Origin: Adineta vaga | Taxonomy: Eukaryota > Rotifera | DNA length: 64,000 nt | NCBI GenBank assembly: GCA_021613535.1 | Contig: CP075492.1 | Coordinates: 3,596,001 to 3,660,000, forward strand | Reading direction: 5' to 3' | Part shown: positions 45,158 to 55,784 of the stretch, piece by piece | Layout: each line of letters begins with the position of its first letter | Numbering within the stretch: position 1 is the first letter of the stretch | Translations under genes and position numbers: made by a program | Notes under the pieces: generated by a model | Databases searched by the model: none | Told to the model about the DNA's origin: nothing | Seen by the model: the letters and a program-made list of their open reading frames with translations, nothing else

Positions 45158-46117
45158 CTATCTTCTGAACGGAACGACAGTTCCCCGTGCTTGTTTTTTC
45201 CAAAACATTATTGCACGAAATTTCTGATTCAAGTGAGGTAAAACAAGTAGATTCGTATAAGGGATTAGAATTCCAGGAATGTACGCAAGTATCAGAGAGT
45301 ACTGTGAGAAAGTACTGCTGTTAAAAATATTAACTCCAAACCATGACATAATATTAGCGATAAAAAAAGGCAGATCAAAAGCAAGGTAGATGATTGAAAC
45401 TAATATTAATTGAATAATCATTTTTCGTTGACGACGCCAACCGATTGCTTGTTTCAAACGACGTTTTTGTATAAGAACACGAATAAATAAACTACAACTA
45501 AACATCGCGATCATTAGAACGGGCAAAATATAATTCACGATTGGCTCAAACCAAACGAACCATACAGGAAAATCATAACAAAGAATACTACACAGATATG
45601 AATATGGATCATATATCCGTTCACAAGGATAAAGAATAATCAAATAGAAATAAAGAACTGGTGCATAAAGTGAAACGAATCCAAATGGAATGTAATGAAA
45701 TAAAATACGTTGACGTGTTGTTCGAAGTAGATTCAAATAAAAGATCAGAAGATGTCGTTCGATGGATATCCAACACATAATATGAAGAGCGCCATACCAT
45801 ATTCCAAAATCAACATACGCTTGTAGATAACAAAGAGGAATATAGAATAAAGCATAATATCCATGTCGATAAAAATTCAAGTACATTGATAAACCAATTG
45901 TCACCTGAATAAAATTATAAATTAACAACAGAACAATCGAATGATTTTGAAAATTTGTTCGTAAAGTTTTCTCACGAATAAAATGATAAAATAAAAATAA
46001 ATAACAAGGAACTGATAATACTTCACCAGTTAATAATATTCCGAATATAGCCAATCGCGATTGCGAAGAAGAATCATCTTCTAACGTCGACATCACTCTT
46101 GCTTGATGATTTGTCAA
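45158..46117 (-). CDS. Seven-transmembrane G-protein-coupled receptor (rhodopsin-like)
   Basis: A single-exon 319-residue frame with seven hydrophobic segments. TM1 is LAIFGILLTGEVLSVPCYLF. TM2 is SIVLLLIYNFIQVTIGLSMY. TM3 is GIWYGALHIMCWISIERHLL, where SIERH replaces the DRY motif. TM4 is IPFGFVSLYAPVLYFYLIIL. TM5 is YILPVLMIAMFSCSLFI, with the usual proline. TM6 is MIIQLILVSIIYLAFDLPFF and TM7 is YSLILAYIPGILIPYTNLLV, lacking a clear NPxxY. A cysteine before TM3 and several in loop 2 could form the conserved disulfide. A short basic tail ends VVPFRR. Ligand unknown; bdelloids have large lineage-specific receptor families of this size. The start could be Met1 or Met9. Confidence 0.8.
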   Translation of the reverse strand: MTNHQARVMSTLEDDSSSQSRLAIFGILLTGEVLSVPCYLFLFYHFIREKTLRTNFQNHSIVLLLIYNFIQVTIGLSMYLNFYRHGYYALFYIPLCYLQAYVDFGIWYGALHIMCWISIERHLLIFYLNLLRTTRQRILFHYIPFGFVSLYAPVLYFYLIILYPCERIYDPYSYLCSILCYDFPVWFVWFEPIVNYILPVLMIAMFSCSLFIRVLIQKRRLKQAIGWRRQRKMIIQLILVSIIYLAFDLPFFIANIMSWFGVNIFNSSTFSQYSLILAYIPGILIPYTNLLVLPHLNQKFRAIMFWKKQARGTVVPFRR

Positions 46118-47571
46118 GCTCCGCCTCTTGTTGTGTTAACAGAATAAAATAATAATTGCCTTACAATTTTCCAAGTTTTTTATATGATTATAATTGATGA
46201 CAAAGATGAGAGAAAACCGATATTATATTATTTTGATCAATTAACAGCACTTTTCCGCCTTTGATTTACTAATGCTTAGATAAACACTATAGATTAAAAA
46301 TGTAACTCATTTCCAAAGAACAAACCGATTTGTCGGGCTAACGATAATGCGACGTTATTAATGTACTATAAATAAAGAATATATGACAGCTTTTCCAAAG
46401 CGTTAGCATGTATTCATATCACGAATATCTAAGATTCTTTCTTAATAAAACCTTTTAACTATTCTAACAACATGATTGAAAACAATCAATACAATATGAT
46501 CAGGAATATCCGTAGCAAGATCTCTTTCAACAGTTAATATTGATTCTTACTTGTACTTTTTAGTTTTATCTTGCTTTAAACTGATAACAAACATGTCTAA
46601 TGGATATCTTTTAAATTGTTTATTCTAGTAAACGATTTTGTCATGATATATTCAAACATTATTTGATTTATAAATAAAAATTTAAACGTCAATCTAAAAG
46701 AATTCATCTGAAAAAGTTCAATATAATTCGTATAAAATGAATTTTTATGACTTTGGGAAAAAACCCAACAAATAACTTTCCCTATACCAATTTATATCAA
46801 ATGAAGAGAAAAAGAGCACGTAAACTGAACATAAACGTTCTTTTCTAACAATTGTTGGTCATCAAAGTTTCGAAGCATATCGAACAACATTTGGGCTAAA
46901 TCGAAGTTATTAAACGTACTTTTGATTTAATTCCTTCTAAAATATTCTCTACATTTTAATGATCAAGTTAAAAATACTTATAAAGTTTGTTTTCATGTGA
47001 CAAATCATTGTTAGTGAATAAAGTCTTATTGCAGCAAAGAATTTAGCCGATAAAAAAACAAGCTGAAGGACAAAAATATTTCATTGAACAAGAAACATTA
47101 GTACTTATACTAAACAATTAAATAATTATTAGCGAGTGGGTATGGGTGAATATAAGAGACCCACACCCTTCTTTTCATCAAAACACAGAATCTCTGAAGA
47201 CGAAGACGAGACAATTTCTTTTGTTCTTGTTAAACGGATTCATTGATCGTTTTTTTTCTTTAAAACAAATTTTCATTTTAAAATCGATTGTTAATTTATT
47301 TTATAAATATTCGAAAGTTTTTCTTGGAAAATTAATGATTTCACAAATCAATTTACAAATTATCTTCTTTTTTCAATCAATATTGATTTTTTCTTCATTT
47401 TCACAGAAAATCCTTTGAATTCAAATCAATTTTGGATCATTTTTAACCGATACTCGATCAAAACAAACAATTTCAATGATCAAACAAATTCATTTTTCTT
47501 TTTCAAAATGAAAATAAAATCAACAAAGGCGATTTTTGTCAAATTTTTTCGTTTGAAGTGCAAAGTTTATT
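46118..47571. other. Intergenic plus conserved 3' flank of NHL copy F
   Basis: No supported gene. A G/C-triplet inverted tract lies at 47134-47168. From ~47240 the sequence is nearly identical to 40290-40622 (3' flank of copy E). Plus-strand open frames at 47146-47768 are antisense or flank shadows. Confidence 0.5.
47134..47168. repeat. G-rich/C-rich imperfect inverted tract
   Basis: GAGTGGGTATGGGTG is followed closely by GAGACCCACACCCTT, the most compact example of this recurring motif. Confidence 0.45.
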
Positions 47572-49803
47572 TCAATGAATTCTATCAAATCGAACGATTC
47601 GATTATTTTCAGAATCTGAAACATACAAATTTCCTTCAAAATCAAATGATAAACCACAGGGATGACTCAATTGATTTAATTGACTTCCTTGACCATTTCC
47701 ACCAACAACAATCTCCCTTCTTCATCTCCTTCACACCATCGCATTATTCGATCATTCTGATAATCTGACACATAGATTTGATTCCATTCATCAACAGACA
47801 ATCCTTCAGGATGATTCAATTGATTGAGATTGTTTCCTTCACCATTTCCTCCAGCCACAACAACTCCTTCACGAGCATCTTTACTCCATTTCATCACACG
47901 ATGATTGTCTCGATCTGAAACATAAAGAGATTGATCCTTTCCAACAAAGATGAAAGTAGGAGAGTTGAGTTGATTTCGTTGATTTCCTTTTCCATTTCCA
48001 CCAGCAACTAATGTTCCTTCTTTGTTTTCATTAATGTTTTCTAACTTCCATCTTCTCACTTCATTCTTCTCCAAATCAGAAACATAAAGAAATCCATGTT
48101 GATCCATTGCTAAACGGGAACAACGAATATTTTGAATGCGAATTTGTTGTTTTTGATCTCGTGACCATCGCATCACTCGTCTGTTCTCTCGATCAGCAAT
48201 GATGATTGAATGATTTTGTTGATCAACAATCACATCTAATGGATTATTCAATTGATCTATTCTCTCTCCATGTCCATTTCCACCTGCAATGATTTGTCCT
48301 TGTTTTTTATCACATTTCCATTCAACAATACGATGGTTCTGCCAATCAGCAATGAAAATGGTTTTGTTTTCATCAACAAAGATTCCAACAGGACAATTGA
48401 GTTGATTTAATTCATTTCCTTTTCCATTTCCTCCCGCAACAGTTGTTCCATTTAGTTGAAATTTCGTTTCTAAACAAAGAAAAGAAAAAGGAATTGTGAA
48501 AAAGAAAATGAACAGTTTATTTTTTCGTTTTTTAATCAAATAAAAATTTGAAAATAAGAAAAAGAAATTTGATTTGAATAAAATCATTTCTGATTTCGTG
48601 AAATTTCAAATGAAAAAGTGAGTTTTGAATTAAAAGTAAATAAGAAGTCTTTGATTTCACTGAAAACTAAATTATCAAAAAGAAGAAAATGTTTTGAATT
48701 GATCAATTTAATTTGATAAACGAAAAATAATTCGAAATTCGTAAATCAATAAAAATGTTTTTATTCTTTCAACATTTGATTTTTGTGAATATTCGAATAA
48801 AGAATTAAATCAATAAAAATATAAAATCTTTTCATTTTTCGTCATATTTTACATCATTTTTCAATATTTTCTGTTCATTTAGTGTTCTATAAAAGATTTG
48901 TATCAGAATGTGGATATGTAAATGAACATTAACATATCTATTTTCTGTCTTTACTTAACTCTTCATTATCTTAAAAATGTCTAATTGAAGTAAAAGTCAG
49001 AAATGAAATGTTTATGATTGTGAATATGATAAAATAAAATAAAGAAGGAAAGACATTTGATTATCTATAAGAAATAAAATTATGAAAAGAGTCAAAGATT
49101 TCTCTTCATCATTCGAATGAAGAACATCAAATTATATGGAATCACAGAGAAAATAATTCAATTTCATGTTATATTAATTTGACTTGTCTTTTTTTTTCAT
49201 TAGAAAATAACGATCTTTTTAGACATGAATTTAAAATAATTTTTTCATTTCAATAAAACAAGAATTGAAAACTTTCAACTTACTCTTTCTTGAAATAACA
49301 GAAATTTCATTAAGAAATCCTTGACTCCGTTCTTGGATTGAAATATTTGATGGGTTGTTCAATTCTTTAGTCATTTGATTTAATTTTCTTCTTAAATCCT
49401 TCAAATCAATTTCATTAAATTCATTTTCTCGTTGAATTTCTTTGATTTGTTTACTTAATTCGTTTAAGTTTTGTTCGATGTCTTTAAAAGATGTTTTGTA
49501 GTTTTCTAAAACGTTTTGTCGACATTTTCCGGCTGTTTGTCGAATAATTTGAATTGAATTTGTTTCCCATTGATCAATTCGTTTGATCAATGAATGATTT
49601 ATTGGATTTTGTTTTTGATCGTTTATCGTATGTCTAAATTGATCATAATCATTGATAATAATATTTAATTCTTCACGTAATGCTTGATAATGTTCATTTA
49701 AATCTGTTTGACAAAATTCCTTTGAACAACCTCTACAAGGAAATGTAATTCTTTTATATTTCAGACATTTGAAACATTGTGTTGTGTTGTTTGCCGTGGC
49801 CAT
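47572..49803 (-). pseudogene. B-box/coiled-coil/NHL protein, copy F (one-base frameshift in the last blade)
   Basis: Exon 1 (49803-49284) has the zinc finger CFKCLKYKRITFPCRGC..FCQTDLNEH and the family coiled coil. Exon 2 (48469-47572) carries the NHL blades, after an 814-bp intron joined in phase 1 (AAG-A/GTAAGT). Total exon length is 1418 bp, one short of a multiple of three. The break is at a G run near 47716: GAAGGGAGATTG here against GAAGGGGAGATTG in copy C. The shifted frame ends after GRLLLVEMVKEVN. Beyond it the original frame continues cleanly (LSFDFEGNLYVSD..NNRIVRFDRIH) to 47572. So it is either a very young pseudogene losing blade 6 or a homopolymer assembly error. An in-frame extension upstream of the family start (to 50028) is probably 5' UTR. 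Confidence 0.75.
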
Positions 49804-50345
49804 TTGTTTGAAGTGAAGTTCGTAAAAGAATAAAATGTCTGTCGATGCATTTGAGTATTTTAACCAAACATGAGTCAAAGGCAATGCAAATATTTCAATG
49901 TTGGAAAAATCATCGATTGCAAAGAGAATTTGTAATATAAAGTCATAAACAAATGCAATGGAATAAAGTGGATTGATTAATTTTTGTTGAATTAACAAAG
50001 TTTTAAAAATATTTGTATTTTTGAGCAAAAGAATAATTTTTTAAAGATATTGAATAGATGTCACTAATGTTAAAATGTTTATAAAAGAAGTTTCTTTTGT
50101 AAGACTGTGGCGGTAATCGGTATTCGATGTCAATGCTGTTGTCTTGTTGATCGTAAACGCTGAGAGTTTAAAATAAAATATAATAAATTGATTACTTTCA
50201 AATTACTTCTTAGTGTAATCTAAAAATGACAATGGCAAATAAAGCAGTCATTGAAACCGAAACATTGTTTTCAATTTCATTGCATGAACAAATAGCATAA
50301 TTATTCGCCGAATCTTCACAATCTAGTAACGATAAACGAAAAGTT
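49804..50345. other. Upstream region of NHL copy F
   Basis: No gene. It shares with copy E's upstream region a block around 50050-50090 (GAATAGATGTCACTAATGTT), a likely promoter element. Confidence 0.5.
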
Positions 50346-50555
50346 TTGATATTCTTTGAATTTTCGAAAAGAACTGAAGAAGCGATTAATTCAGGAAAGA
50401 TCTTCAATAAAGAACCATTTATTTCCGAATTTGAAAATGAAGCTGAAATATTAAGATTTCCAGGATCATTCTTTATGGTTAAACAGATTGAAATGGATTC
50501 GAGTTATATAATTATACATTCTTTCGAGTTTATGTACGATGACTTTACCAAATAA
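50346..50555 (+). pseudogene. ADP-ribosyltransferase C-terminal remnant
   Basis: A 69-codon frame containing EFENEAEILRFPGSFFMVKQ followed by IEMDSSYIIIHSFEF. The ExE-x-x-L-x-x-PG-x-x-F-x-V pattern matches the catalytic Glu loop of arginine-type ADP-ribosyltransferases. No upstream R or STS motifs are found in frame, so it is a fragment. Confidence 0.4.
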
Positions 50556-51219
50556 GAATGAAACACATTTAAAACAAAACTAAATTCGGAAAGCTTTCTC
50601 AATGTTTTTTCTTTTCTATTCAATTAGTCTTTTACATTTTCTCTAAGAAAAATGTCTTGAATTGACATAGGAAGATATGTTTAGATGTATTGTAAAATTC
50701 TCAAATGAATTATAAATTTAAATCAGATTCTTTGTCTCACTATTGGATAATGATGATGACGTACTTCTTTTGGAGACATAACGATAAATAGATAATTATA
50801 ATTACGTACTTATTCAACAAGATTTGCAAATGAGATTGAAAATGATTCTCGATGAAAAATACGATTAGTAATCATCTTCGAGGTTTAGTATGACTATTTT
50901 GTCAGATCGAGAAATGGAAGTGACAATAGCATATCATTCCTTTCCATTATCGTCCGATGATGAAACAACAAGAGTTGGTTTCAGATGATTGATATCGAGA
51001 AAATTAATTAAACTAAAATAAAATATATTTTTGTTCTCTTCTGAGTAGAACTTTAAGATCTATTATAACAAATGTAAAGCCATTCGTAATTATTAGATTC
51101 AAAAGATAAAATCAAAGTAAACACGAGAAATAAAATTTTCAGTTCAGTTTACATGACAAAAATGAATATAGTAGTAAATAATGATATAAATTCGACGATA
51201 ATTGAACGTGATTTAGAAT
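50556..51219. other. Intergenic, no gene seen
   Basis: AT-rich spacer between pseudogene fragments. No supported coding frame. Confidence 0.5.
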
Positions 51220-51797
51220 AAGATGAACTTGGTTATGATTTTATTCCTGTGTATTGTGTTTTATTTGCTCTCAGTTGTTTTACATTTCCATACTTGGAAT
51301 TCTGCCTATCTGTATTCATTATGATGGTATTTATTATCCAATAGTAATACAAAATGGAGCAGCAGCTATTGATCTTCAAGATCCATCAGAAACGCAAACA
51401 TATGATCTTTTTTTATGACTGAAGGAGATTTATTAATCCTATTTGTACCATATTTTCTCATGCTAATTATGTGTTTATTTGTTATTGCTATTTTTTTCTG
51501 TTGAATATGTCTTCCAGTCAATCAATAGACAGGACAAAATGGTCCATGAAATCATCGTCGTCTTCTTTATTCTCTCTTCATTTATTTCTTGTTCAGATTC
51601 TCTATGATTTGTGTCAAACGATTTTACATTTAGCTTATTCCATTTGTATGGACGCAATCACAACATTTATTGTTTATTTGAATTATATATTTAGTTTGAC
51701 AATTATTTTGCTAACTTTCAAAGAAATTCGGTTTACAATGTGGTTTATCTTTAATCGAAAACAGAATCGAGCTGGTTCGACCTATATAATCCATTGA
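51220..51797 (+). pseudogene. GPCR-like remnant (TM4-TM7 region)
   Basis: Pieces in different frames: a hydrophobic start MNLVMILFLCIVFYLLSVVL, a loop with YYPIVIQNGAAAIDLQDP, a TM5-like LLILFVPYFLMLIMCLFVIA ending in a stop, then 51507-51797 with VQILYDLCQTILHLAYSICM and TIILLTFKEIRFTMWFIFNR. Arrangement and basic tail fit the C-terminal half of a small GPCR, but the frames do not join. Confidence 0.4.
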
Positions 51798-51938
51798 TCC
51801 ATCTTTCGTATTAAAGTCAATAGTAATTGGTTCTAAAACGACAAGAAATCATCGTTTTGTATTGTAGGAAAAGGCAACCGACTTTTTCGAATATATTTTG
51901 TCATCCTACGATAAGTAGAAAACAAGAAAAACATTCTT

Positions 51939-51976
51939 GAGGGTGTACAAGAGGCTATACACTTAACCCACACCCT
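51939..51976. repeat. G-rich/C-rich imperfect inverted tract
   Basis: TTGAGGGTGTACAAG is followed by TTAACCCACACCCTT, the fourth occurrence of this motif pair. Confidence 0.45.
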
Positions 51977-51998
51977 TTTCAGACATTTCTTCAAAAGC

Positions 51999-52376
51999 AT
52001 GACTCTATTTCATCATATGGTCCAGTCTGCGTTTACCTTTGAATGTAATGTAATCAGGCGATCGGAAAACGCTTACACGACTGATCAAATGCTGCATATT
52101 TCGCCTCGTCTTTCACGACTCACTATAGAATGGAAGGATTTGTATCTTTGCTCACATTCGAATACAAATATGAAACATTTACATTTTCTACTCAACAAAA
52201 GATGCAACGGTCCAAATGAATACATTAATATTAACTATCTCTTTCAATTACTACCCAGCATTTGGTTATCTCGAAACTAGTCAACCTGATATATTATTCG
52301 ATGAAAATCTGATGAAATTTGTTGTAAAAATTGTTGATACAATTGATCAACTTGTTCAGGAAATAAATCGAAAGTG
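51999..52376 (+). pseudogene. Fragment of an F-box/LRR-like bdelloid protein, frameshifted
   Basis: The frame 51999-52280 reads LHISPRLSRLTIEWKDLYLC, then NTNMKHLHFLLNKR and ININYLFQLLPS. After a one-base shift it continues FGYLETSQPDILFDENLMKF and VVKIVDTIDQLVQEINRK to a stop at 52374-52376. The order W-K-D-L.., K-x-L-x-x-x-L, and N-x-x-L-x-x-F-V..D-T-x-x-Q-L-V recalls leucine-rich F-box-like proteins that are common in bdelloids. It lacks an N-terminus and is disrupted. Confidence 0.45.
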
Positions 52377-53084
52377 AAATTATAATACAAAGAATATTCT
52401 CAAGCATTTGTCAAATTATGTTGAACGAGCTTTTCAAGAAAAACTCGAGGATATATATATATATGAGGTACATGTACAGTTGAAGCACATCCTCACGTCG
52501 ACGACGTGTGTAATGTGTTAATTAAGTGTGATAGTGCAGTAGTATTAAACTTGAATTCAATGGAAACACAAAGTTTCAAAGGCACTATTATATGTGAAAA
52601 CACTCTGCAGCACCGTTCTTGTTGCCTTCGCCACCATCATCCACTCTCACACACATTTCATTTGAACAGAGCTGTCAAGTTCTACATGACTCTTGGAACC
52701 AGGCTATGGTTGTATAGAAAGGATGATTTTCTATTGAAAAAAATATTCTCTTTTATTTGTTTTTCTTCATGTTTTCTTCATATTTAAACCTCAGCCATTT
52801 AGAGCATCTGCTACTTTCTTTTTCATGTTGAAAAAGCCTCAGCTGTTGCTAACCATTAATGTGCTTAACTACGAACAAAAACAGAACGTCAAAAAACCCA
52901 GTACGATTGTCAATGTGTTGAATAGAGTCTAGATTGAGAAAAATAATTTTCTTCTAGCAATAGAGAGCATAACAATATCTACCAATGAGAAAGAAAAAAG
53001 TCTGGTGAGAGCATATAAAGAAGCGACTCTCGATGCTTTGGGTAGTCACTACCGTTTTAACTCAAACTGTTTTAAAAACACAAA
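52377..53084. other. Intergenic and promoter region of the ART-like gene
   Basis: An (AT)n run at 52452-52464. No supported gene; the 93-codon frame at 52506 shows no family likeness. A TATAAA box is listed at 53014. Confidence 0.45.
53014..53019 (+). promoter_or_regulatory. Putative TATA box
   Basis: TATAAA in the context GCATATAAAG, 66 bp upstream of the proposed ATG at 53085, is followed by a comparatively GC-rich stretch. Spacing suits a transcription start about 30 bp downstream, but there is no direct evidence. Confidence 0.35.
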
Positions 53085-54765
53085 ATGTCTTATAATAGTC
53101 AAGAAGGTAAGGAATTTCCATTAAAGTTTTAGCTATGATATAAAGAAACATACACATTTATGAAAATGATGAAATGTTCTCAAATTTCTTCTGCAGCTAG
53201 ATTGTGACCCAATCCCAAACTCGAGCGATATATTTCTTTCTTTTTTCGACTGTTTCATATAATTCAGTACGACTCAGACTAAGTATTTTCTTAATTGTTA
53301 ATTTAGCACATGAGCTGTTTGTTGGCAATGAACATAGAACTGCAAACGTTCCCAATTTCGATACTTTATATTGTGAGTCAAATGATGAGGAAGAACGAAC
53401 GATTGATATCAATACTTCGATTCGGAAAGATTATCTTCTCAACTTCAGTGACATGGATTCAAGCCCAACATATGAAGAATGCACAGGATCGGGCCATATT
53501 CCACTGGGACTATGCGACCGAGCAGTTCTAGATGCTTCACCATGGTTTTCAGATCATCATGATCAAACAAGGTAGTGATTACTAGCACTTTATTTCTATC
53601 GAAAATGTTATTATCTCATACAGAAAACTTGAGCTGCCGGAAACTATCTAGCAGTCAGAGCATATGCATAATCTATTAAAATCCTATAGAGTATAGCGTA
53701 CACTTGAATTATGTGAGTTTGATTAATCATTTCTAGAGACGTACCGAGCTCGATCCTCTCAGTCTCAGTATATGCCGAATCACTAAGAATCTCCCGAAAT
53801 TCCACTTCAATCCAATTCGCGGAATTCTGGGCACTTAGGAGCTAATTTCGCAATGTGAAACATAATTTCCAATTGATTTATATAGGAATGATTATAAAGG
53901 TAGTCAACTCACTCAAGACCAACTGAAACTACAGAACCTGTGAAAGCGGATTTCCTAGATATAGTAAAGAAAAATATGGTGAAGACAAATGGTCGATGAT
54001 ACATCCAATTGTCGAGAGTGTATGCGGAAACCCATGCACATTCGTAATCATACCCGATCAGGCTTATCTATGTCACAACAAGGTACAGATTCTATAAAGT
54101 TGGATGAGCTTAAAGATATAAGAGCTGATAAAAACGATGACAACTTGTATTGGTATCACGCAACGAATTGGGACAACGCAGAGTGTATCATTAAATGCGG
54201 TCCAGCTCCAAGTAATAAACCTGGAGATCTGTCGACGTCACGAACTGCATTTTATTTGAACCCTGACTACGATGACTGTTACAATTGGCTTTTGACAAAG
54301 AATAGCGAATTCAAGGGATACCATGCCGTACTAATTTTCAAATTTGCACCAGAAGAAATAAGCGAAAATGGAAGGAGACTAACAAAACAAGAATGGAAAC
54401 AGATCGCTTCAAATTCTTCAACGAAGGTTTGCCGGAGCAATGATTGGTTACTTGCTTATCAAAGTGCTAATCCTGAAAGTATGGGGAAGAAGGGACAAAC
54501 ACCAGAAATTCGTCGGACAAGTGCTGGTGAGAATGCAAAACAGCTAATTATTTATTGTGCCAAAATGTGTCGAAATCTTCGCTCATGTCTGATCGGTTGT
54601 GTATTTTATCAAAAAGTGATTTCCATTAACAGATTTCATAAAAATGATTACGATCGAGAAAATTTTTTAATTAAAACAAATCCTAATAAAAGAAGTAAGA
54701 AAAAATCTACAGTCAAACAAGAAGAAAAACATCATCGAAAACATACATATGGCAATGCTGATTAA
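53085..54765 (+). pseudogene. ADP-ribosyltransferase-like (DUF3990-like) protein with two frame breaks
   Basis: Exon 1 (53085-53106, MSYNSQE) and exon 2 (53307-53571) encode AHELFVGNEHRTANVPNFD and later SPTYEECTGSGHIPLGLCDR. A third exon from 53886 joins in phase (NDYKGSQLTQDQLKLQN). It shifts by one base near 53938 to continue CESGFPRYSKEKYGEDKWSM and CGNPCTFVIIPDQAYLCHNK, and shifts again near 54095 into the long frame LDELKDIRADKNDDNLYWYH. The C-terminal domain YWYHATNWDNAECIIKCG..TAFYLNPDYDDCYNWL resembles the H-x-T..GFYLTxD pattern of ART-fold DUF3990-type domains that bind NAD (family call by pattern). The tail is Lys-rich. The protein-like sequence on both sides of each break argues for two small indels, real or from assembly, rather than introns. 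Confidence 0.5.
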
Positions 54766-55784
54766 TACGTGTCCTGCAATCACACACATACAGCCAAATG
54801 TAAAAATCATCGGCCATTTTTATTTCCATGACAGTTAAAAAAGTCCGATATTAGTTGTTTCAAAAAAAATAGAAAAAGGTTAACAAAAAAAAACAAAAAA
54901 AAGAGAACAAAATTATCTAAACTTTAAAAAAAACCTAATAAATAGCTGAAAAATTTTAAAAAGTCATTTTTTGCTCAAAATACTCAGCTAATATCGGATA
55001 TTTTTTGTATTGTCAGTGTCTACCAATTTGCTTGATAAGAATGTCCTCATCTTTTTTTTGTACTGCCAAAAATAAACAAAATCTTGCGTACATTAGAATT
55101 CAATCTTCTATCTTTTGTTCACAATGTTGATTGAAATAGACGTGTTTCTAAGAAACAAATCTTTACTTTTCTGTGCCCATTTATACTAGTTGATATCTGT
55201 TCGAATCATTTGAACATCTCGTTAAATTTCTCATTGATTGTTTGTATTTTCATCAAAGCAACAACGACGAAATAGTTAGTGAATTTCAGATGATTTCACA
55301 CAATCATAACCAGTTTTGCCATCTTTCTTACGTAAAGTTCTCGTACAAATATCTTTTTCTTTGAGTAATAAACCTTTGTAAGTTACCGTGGGTAACAAGC
55401 GACGAACATGCTCAATATTGAAAATAATCGTCCTCTATTTTCAATGTACATACATCTGATTAGAAATAATAATTAAAAAGTCACAGTTTTATTGTTATTT
55501 TTTCATTCTCGTTTATATAGATAATAAAAATTGTTTTGTATTTTTTTTCTCATTAAATTTGATATTTCAACAGTAAAATAGTAATTACCTCATGGGAGAT
55601 TGAATTCAAGTGGGAAACAAATAACCTTTTTCTTATGAAATATTTTCTACGATAAAAGCAAAAGATCAAACCTATTTAAACATACAACTCATCGGCGAAA
55701 TAACACGGTTTGTTTTAACGATAAAAAAACCAGGTAATTTCTTGAAAATATATTTTGTTTTCTTAAGGATAAAAAAGAGTACTA
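54766..55784. other. Intergenic, no gene seen
   Basis: AT-rich with A-runs near 54868-54905, and no supported reading frame. It separates the damaged ART-like gene from the DED-TPR gene. Confidence 0.5.

Noticed and set aside
47146-47768. Two plus-strand open frames
   Set aside because: They lie in the duplicated 3' flank and antisense to NHL copy F; the composition is Phe/Asn/Ile-rich low complexity.
53310-53531. Alternative frame inside exon 2 of the ART-like gene
   Set aside because: It overlaps the frame that splices correctly on both sides and has no independent support.
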